Source: Amblyomma americanum (lineage: Eukaryota; Arthropoda; Arachnida; Ixodida; Ixodidae). Taken from it: a DNA stretch of 64,000 bases. The position numbers were made by a program, and so were the translations under genes. Of the stretch, positions 59,411-64,000 are shown piece after piece. How positions within the stretch are numbered: the first letter of the stretch is position 1; each line of letters opens with the position of its first letter. The notes under the pieces are model-generated. The model was not told the origin of the DNA and did no database searches. It saw only the letters and a list, made by a program, of their open reading frames with translations. The stretch spans positions 112,467,723 through 112,531,722 of the forward strand of contig NC_135498.1 of the NCBI RefSeq assembly GCF_052857255.1, written 5' to 3'.

Positions 59411-59716
59411 TCATATTGGAAGAAACCCTTTTGTGACGTTAGCTAAGTCACCCTGTGTAAAGAAATGCAAATAGAACCTCATGACAGAAGCTACGCAGCC
59501 AGCACATTTAGGGGGGCAGAGGTTTCAGCAGTAACTGCACCCTAAACAAGAAATACGGTGTTTTATTTTTGTTTGCAAATATGTAGACTTCTTGGTACAC
59601 TCAAGAGAACATAAACATCGCTTCGTAACAAAAACTACTTTTTATTTCTTTGTTACTATGTTGATGTTTTGCTGGCAGCAAACTGCGCATTTATAAATGA
59701 GAAACATTTTACCGCC
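59411..59716. other. No gene recognised
   Basis: AT-rich, nothing recognised. Confidence 0.35.
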
Positions 59717-60400
59717 CCTGGATTTCATTTCTCGATATGCTCGCGGCCTATATGGAGCAGGGCATACTACCAGACTCCATCAAGACGCTATTGTGGCCGC
59801 AGGGCAGTGCGCGCACTCGTGAGCGAACTTTGGTGAGCCTCTGTGCATTCCTCAAACACACGGGCTTGACGTCCCGTCTGTTCTCCGTCAGGTAGTTACA
59901 CGCAGTGACCGAACGCTCCGCGAGTGCTACCTTGAACGATTAATAACTGGACGCCCCACTCCAGTTGTAACCAACACAGTGCTGTGCGCGTGTGTGATTT
60001 AATTCCTCTAGAATGAACTAATCACGCGCACAACCTGGACACATTTCTAATTGTGTAAATAGTTTGTACATATTACATCTCCCCCTACCCTCTCTTTCTG
60101 TACCCTCACCTCTTTCTTTTCATTTCTCCATTCCGCCTGCTATCCTTTATTTCCGCTGCCCCAGCTCAGGTGCTTCAGTATCGATGGCAGATGCCGGGGC
60201 TAGCAACAATCTTTTCCTTCCTTTTTACTATTATTTTTAATAAAACCACTACCACCACCATTCTGCCTGCTATCCTTTATTTCCGCTGCCCAAGCTCAGG
60301 TGCTTCAGTATCGATGACAGATGCCGCGGCTAGCAAAAATATTTTCCTTCCTTTCTACTATTAATTTAATAAACAACCACTACCACCACCACCTGGATTT
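59717..60400 (+). mobile_element. LINE-R insertion with doubled 3' end and 9-bp TSD
   Basis: CCTGGATTT at 59717-59725 and 60392-60400 bounds one insertion. It starts in the last ORF2 codons (GATATGCTCGCGG, GGGCATACTACCAGACTCCA, as at 21850 reversed) and carries the whole 3' UTR to CCACTACCACCACCA. It then repeats the last ~130 bases (60261-60391) with a second tail. Confidence 0.85.
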
Positions 60401-60721
60401 AAAGTCTAAACGTCAATAATGAAACTGATTCCGTGATCGCTTTTTCAGTTTAACCCCAACATGGCCCATGTGCACAGATTCAACACAAAACATTTATTGA
60501 CGTCATATCATAGCAGTTTGTTGCGAGAACGGCCAGTGGAGGGAATACTTGCATTACATCCTTCCCCTTTTATAGCTTATAAGTGCTCTCTCTAAATAAA
60601 GAAATAGACATTAGGTCGAGGTAATCAATCGATGCTGGCAAACTTCAATTTGCCCTCAGTATCTATTTAAGGAGATTTTAGAAAGATCTAGAGCAATGCG
60701 AAGTCGCGTGAGCTGCACTTT
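60401..60721. other. No gene recognised
   Basis: Nothing recognisable was found. Confidence 0.35.
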
Positions 60722-60962
60722 AAGGCCGCGTTTCGATGAAGGCGAAACGCATTGGCGCCCGTGTCGTGTGCTGCACGATGTCAGTGCACGTTAAAGATCT
60801 CCACATGTTCGAAATTATTCCACACCCCTCAACTGCGGCACCTCTTTCTTCCTTTCTCCTCTTAGCCCCTACTTTATCCCTTCCCTTACGGCGTGGTTGA
60901 GGTGTCCGCCGATATGCGAGAGAGAAACTGCGCCGTTGCCTTCCCCAAAAACCAATTTCCAA
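60722..60962 (+). repeat. SINE-A copy, head missing
   Basis: GGCCGCGTTTCGATGAAGGC to CCTTCCCCAAAAACCAATTT. The older GTTTCGATGAAGGCGAAACG version of the body is present. Confidence 0.8.
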
Positions 60963-61011
60963 TTTTCTGTTTCACTGTTTATATTACGGGTAATGTGCGG
61001 AGTTAGTTCGT

Positions 61012-61290
61012 GGACCCCGTAGAGTATCTGTTATGGATCCAATTGGACTTATTTTAGGAAATGTGGCGGAGAGTGAAGGATGCTTCACTCCCGCCACCGG
61101 TTGGCCCGGTATTGCACTGCCTCCGGGATCGGCCTTGTCTTTAGCGCGCCTTTACTATCCTGTCTTTCTATCCCATCTTTCACCTCTCCTTCTATATGCA
61201 CGTGGTAGCGATTGTGGCTCGTCTTGAGCCAGTGGCCAGGCATGTGCACTTTCCTTTTCTTTCTTCCCGGCAACAACAGACAGACCGACA
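61012..61290 (+). repeat. Repeat X copy, first of tandem pair
   Basis: GACCCCGTAGAGTATCTGTT to CAACAACAGACAGACCGACA. Confidence 0.88.
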
Positions 61291-61330
61291 GACCACGTAC
61301 GTTGGAGCTACCACGTCGGCGCGCAGCGAA

Positions 61331-61695
61331 TGTCCGGACCCCGTAGAGTATCTGTTACGGGTCCATGTTGTACTTGTTTTTGAAATGTGGCAGAGAATTT
61401 GAAGGATGCTTCACTCCCGCCACCAGTTGGCCCGGTATTGCACTACCTCCGGGATCGGCCTTGTGTTTATTGCGTCTTTACTATCCTGTCTTTCTATCTC
61501 ATCTTTCAACTCTGCTTCAGTATCGATGGCAGATGCCGGGGCTAGCAAAAATATTTTCCTTCCTTTTTACTATTTTTAATAATACCACTCTCACCTTCTA
61601 TCTGCACGTGGTAGCGATTGTGGCTCGTCTTGAGCCAGTGAGCAGACCTGTGCACTTTCCTTCCATTCTTTCTTCCTGGCAGCAACAGACAGACA
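61331..61695 (+). repeat. Repeat X copy carrying a LINE-R tip
   Basis: A standard X copy interrupted at 61513-61585 by the last ~70 bases of LINE-R (GCTTCAGTATCGATGGCAGA to TTAATAATACCACTCTCA). It resumes at CTTCTATCTGCACGTGGTAG and ends CAACAGACAGACAG. Confidence 0.85.
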
Positions 61696-61909
61696 GTTAG
61701 TTCGTAATGGTTGTGTTTTTGCTCTTCTGTGTAGGTACTATTGGATACAAATGTCACTGGACCGGCCCGCATGGTTGCTGTAGCAGCCCGGTGAAGCCCC
61801 TCAATGAAATAAAAGTTACATCTGCTTCCTGCTCCTTCTAACCCTGCCCTCCCTCTCTAGTCTCCTCCCGAGCGCGGATAGAGGCGGTACCCAGGCCGCG
61901 TACAACTAG

Positions 61910-62960
61910 GTGGTAGAAAATATATTTATTGGTTAGGTTGTTTAGGACTTCGGTTCGGGAGTAGAGCCCTTAGTTCACGGCCCTAACGGCCCTCGTGGCC
62001 GCCGGATCCTAGGCGACCAGCTGGTGCTGATCAACCAGGTCAGGCGACAGGAGGGGCACGCTCCCAGCCGTCTACGCTCGGAACGCGCAATTGATGCGCA
62101 GCCCAAATGGCCTGGCAGGCACAGACGGTAAGAGAGTTGCATGTTTCCCGCATTGCGGGTAGCAGGTAGTGTAAAGACGGTGGTAACGCGTTGGGTTAGG
62201 GTAGGTGGCGGTTTCAAGTTGTTAAGGGAAATAGGCACCTCGCGGTGGAGGCGAGGATGAGCAAGAGAGTATCGGCATTGGGAGCGTAAATTTATGCTCT
62301 ATAGTCTCGGAGGAGACCGGGGTTATGGGGTCGAAACAGAGTTCCGAGTCAGAGGTCGAGGCCGAAGGCAAGTCAGCCCGGTAGGAGCGCGCCAGGCATA
62401 CGCCTGTTGATTTCCCTCAAAAGCCATGTTACCTGGCGTCCAGAGCGGAAGGAGGAAGGAGGCGACGGAGGAGTCACACAGCAGTGCGGTCTGCGGCCAG
62501 TAGGAAAACAGAAGCGGAGTCGGACAAGACGTATTCACAAGGAGCGGAGATAGGAAGGGTCATGGCGAGGGCTACTGCGAGTTCCTCGGCCGTTCGAGAC
62601 TTCGTGGAGCGAATGACGGCAGCCGTGAGAAGGCAACCGTGGCGATCGACAACGACCGAGGTTAAGGCGTGAAGGGCGGGGTTAGCGGCAGCGTCTATGT
62701 ATGTGACCTTGTCAAAGGAGGCGTAACGGTGTTGCTGATAGTAAGCACGGGCCGTGCTGTGGCCAGAATTAACGACCGGGATGTAAGCGACAACCGGCGA
62801 AGAGAGCGAGGAGCGAGGCAAGGACATTGGGAAGCGAGAGAACTGGTTGGAGGATTGAAGCCCGAGGTGAGTGAGTTGTCGTCTAGAGGTAAAGGGACAG
62901 AGGCGGTAGTGTTGAGCAGCTGTGTCAGCTTCAGTGATTCAGTGAGCACTGTTGTGAAGG
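61910..62960 (-). mobile_element. LINE 3' part with RNase H
   Basis: The minus strand holds a decayed ORF2 C-terminus and a 3' UTR with ACCAATAAATATATTTTCTA near 61915-61932. The coding part is described separately. Family clearly RNase H-bearing, not LINE-R at the 3' end. Confidence 0.62.
62320..62827 (-). pseudogene. LINE RNase H, frameshifted
   Basis: The frame 62827-62474 carries VTYIDAAANPALHALTSVVV (first catalytic Asp), TAEELAVALAMT (Glu) and YVLSDSASVF (Asp). After a frameshift, 62323-62538 has WTPGNMAFEGNQQAYAWRA, which corresponds to the W-x-P-x-H-x-x-x-x-GN-x-x-A motif with His replaced. The domain would remove RNA from the hybrid during retrotransposition. The shift and lost His make it inactive. 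Confidence 0.7.
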
Positions 62961-63126
62961 CCGAGGGCTAGGAGAGAATGGCTGAACGTTAGCAGACGCT
63001 CCCAAAGATCGCCCTTAGGTGCGCAGTAGACCATGTGCTCGAATGAATTGTTTGTTGCATTTGCTTCCTCCCGGTGAATTTAGATTAAATAATAGCACGG
63101 AGATTCAATAACGGCGATCGCTTTAA

Positions 63127-63427
63127 CCCGCCGCGGTGGCTCAGTCAGGGCGCTCGGCTACTGCGCCGGAGTTCCCTGATTCGAACCCGACCGCGGAGGC
63201 TGCGTTTTTATGGAGGCAAAACGCTAAGGCACCCGTGTGCAGTGCGATGTCAGTGCACGTTAATGATCTCCAGGTGGTTGAAATTATTCCGGAGCCCTCC
63301 ACTACGACACCTCTTTCTTTCTTTCTTCTTTTACTCCCTCCTTTATGATGTCCCCTGCGGAGCGGTTCAGGTGTCCGCCGATATGTGAGACAGATACTGT
63401 GCTATTTCCTTTCCCCCGAAATCCAAT
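63127..63427 (+). repeat. SINE-A copy, full length, short A box
   Basis: Head CCGCCGCGGTGGCTCAGTCA lacks the TGGTTA part. B box GATTCGAACCCGACCG, full body and CCTTTCCCCCGAAATCCAAT 3' end are present. No ATT tail. Confidence 0.85.
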
Positions 63428-63469
63428 GTTCATTTTCATTCTCACCGTAGTTTAAGCTACGTGGTCAAG

Positions 63470-63750
63470 ATAGGGCCGACTTAGCTCATATACTCCATGA
63501 ATGTCCACGGGACACGCTGCCGATGGACCTGCAGCTCTCGAGCCGCGAAGAGTGGCAGATTGCGGTGCTCAGCTCCGACCCGAAGACCCAATTCCGGACC
63601 TTGACCGGGCTTTGGAAGTCGCCGAGCGCCAAGGGCTCCTGGCCACATCACGCGACCAGCAGTGACGCAGGGAAAGAAGAAAAGCGCAACGGAGACCCCG
63701 CTCGATCTACGAAAAGCTACCTTTGAATGAATTTTGAAGAAAATAAAGTT
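63470..63750 (+). mobile_element. LINE 3' terminal fragment
   Basis: The coding end reads AHILHECPRDT (end of a Cys/His knuckle) then REEWQIAVLSSDPKTQFR, a common C-terminal phrase of RNase H LINEs. A frameshift follows before KSPSAKGSW. The 3' UTR ends GAAGAAAATAAAGTTTTTAC. Confidence 0.65.
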
Positions 63751-63850
63751 TTTACTATCACCATTATTTTCATTTTTATCGCTTTGATTGCAATATACAA
63801 GGTGGAAGTGGCGGGCGTGAGAGCTAAAGGGGATATATTAATTGAAAATT

Positions 63851-64000
63851 CTTTTTTGTGGAAAGGAAATGGCGCAGTCACTGCCTCACATATGTCGGTG
63901 GACACCGGAACCGCGTCGTAAAATAAACAAGGAAGGTAGGAGTGAAATGATAGGGAACGAAGTGCCGTGGTGGAGGGCTCCGGTTTAATTTCGACCACCC
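63851..64000 (-). repeat. SINE-A copy running off the window
   Basis: GTGGAAAGGAAATGGCGCAG to AATTTCGACCACC. The 3' half is visible on the minus strand and the head would lie beyond 64000. Confidence 0.8.

Overview
The window looks like nuclear DNA of a hard tick (Ixodidae). The evidence is about 30 copies of one tRNA-derived SINE (called SINE-A here). It has a tRNA-like A/B-box head, a body containing GTGCACGTTAAAGATCCCCA, and an (ATT)n tail. This matches what I recall of the ixodid Ruka family; the name is from memory, not from a search. LINE, Penelope-like and Gypsy remnants resemble families I know from tick genomes. No intact host gene, true tRNA, rRNA or CRISPR was recognised. Nearly all long open frames are transposon fragments or shadows of repeats.

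Labels used: SINE-B, SINE-C and SINE-D are three other tRNA-headed repeats. LINE-R is a LINE with an ORF2 RNase H domain, a Cys/His knuckle and a (CCA)n-type 3' tail. Repeat X is a dispersed ~300 bp repeat ending in (CAGA)n. Repeat Y is a ~550 bp repeat usually found downstream of a SINE-A and a short fixed spacer.

Layout. 0-10 kb: sparse SINEs, an Arg-rich element remnant, hairpins, and long stretches with nothing recognised. 10.8-12.2 kb: a long inverted repeat with ~295 bp arms. 12.4-15.1 kb: full-length SINE-A copies with target-site duplications (TSDs), and a LINE-R insertion with an inverted 5' end. 15.63-21.15 kb: an uninterrupted (CAA)52(CAG)1785 tract, the dominant feature. 21.1-27.7 kb: a nested pile of LINE-R, SINE-A, Y and X, a CR1/Jockey-like LINE 3' end, and a LINE ORF1 remnant. 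29.8-35.5 kb: a degraded LTR retrotransposon on the minus strand with integrase upstream of reverse transcriptase. 36-43.5 kb: X and Y copies and a Penelope-like fragment. 43.6-57 kb: a duplicated ~0.9 kb segment (copy A at 43.6 kb, copy B at 55.5 kb) separated by SINEs and several LINE 3' ends. 57-64 kb: LINE endonuclease and RNase H fragments, more X copies and SINEs.

The window records transposition history more than gene function. Many insertions can be ordered by perfect 7-12 bp TSDs. The items most worth checking are the giant CAG tract, the twin-priming-like LINE and fold-back SINE insertions, the domain order of the LTR element, and a five-locus family of short coding-like minus-strand segments that I could not identify.
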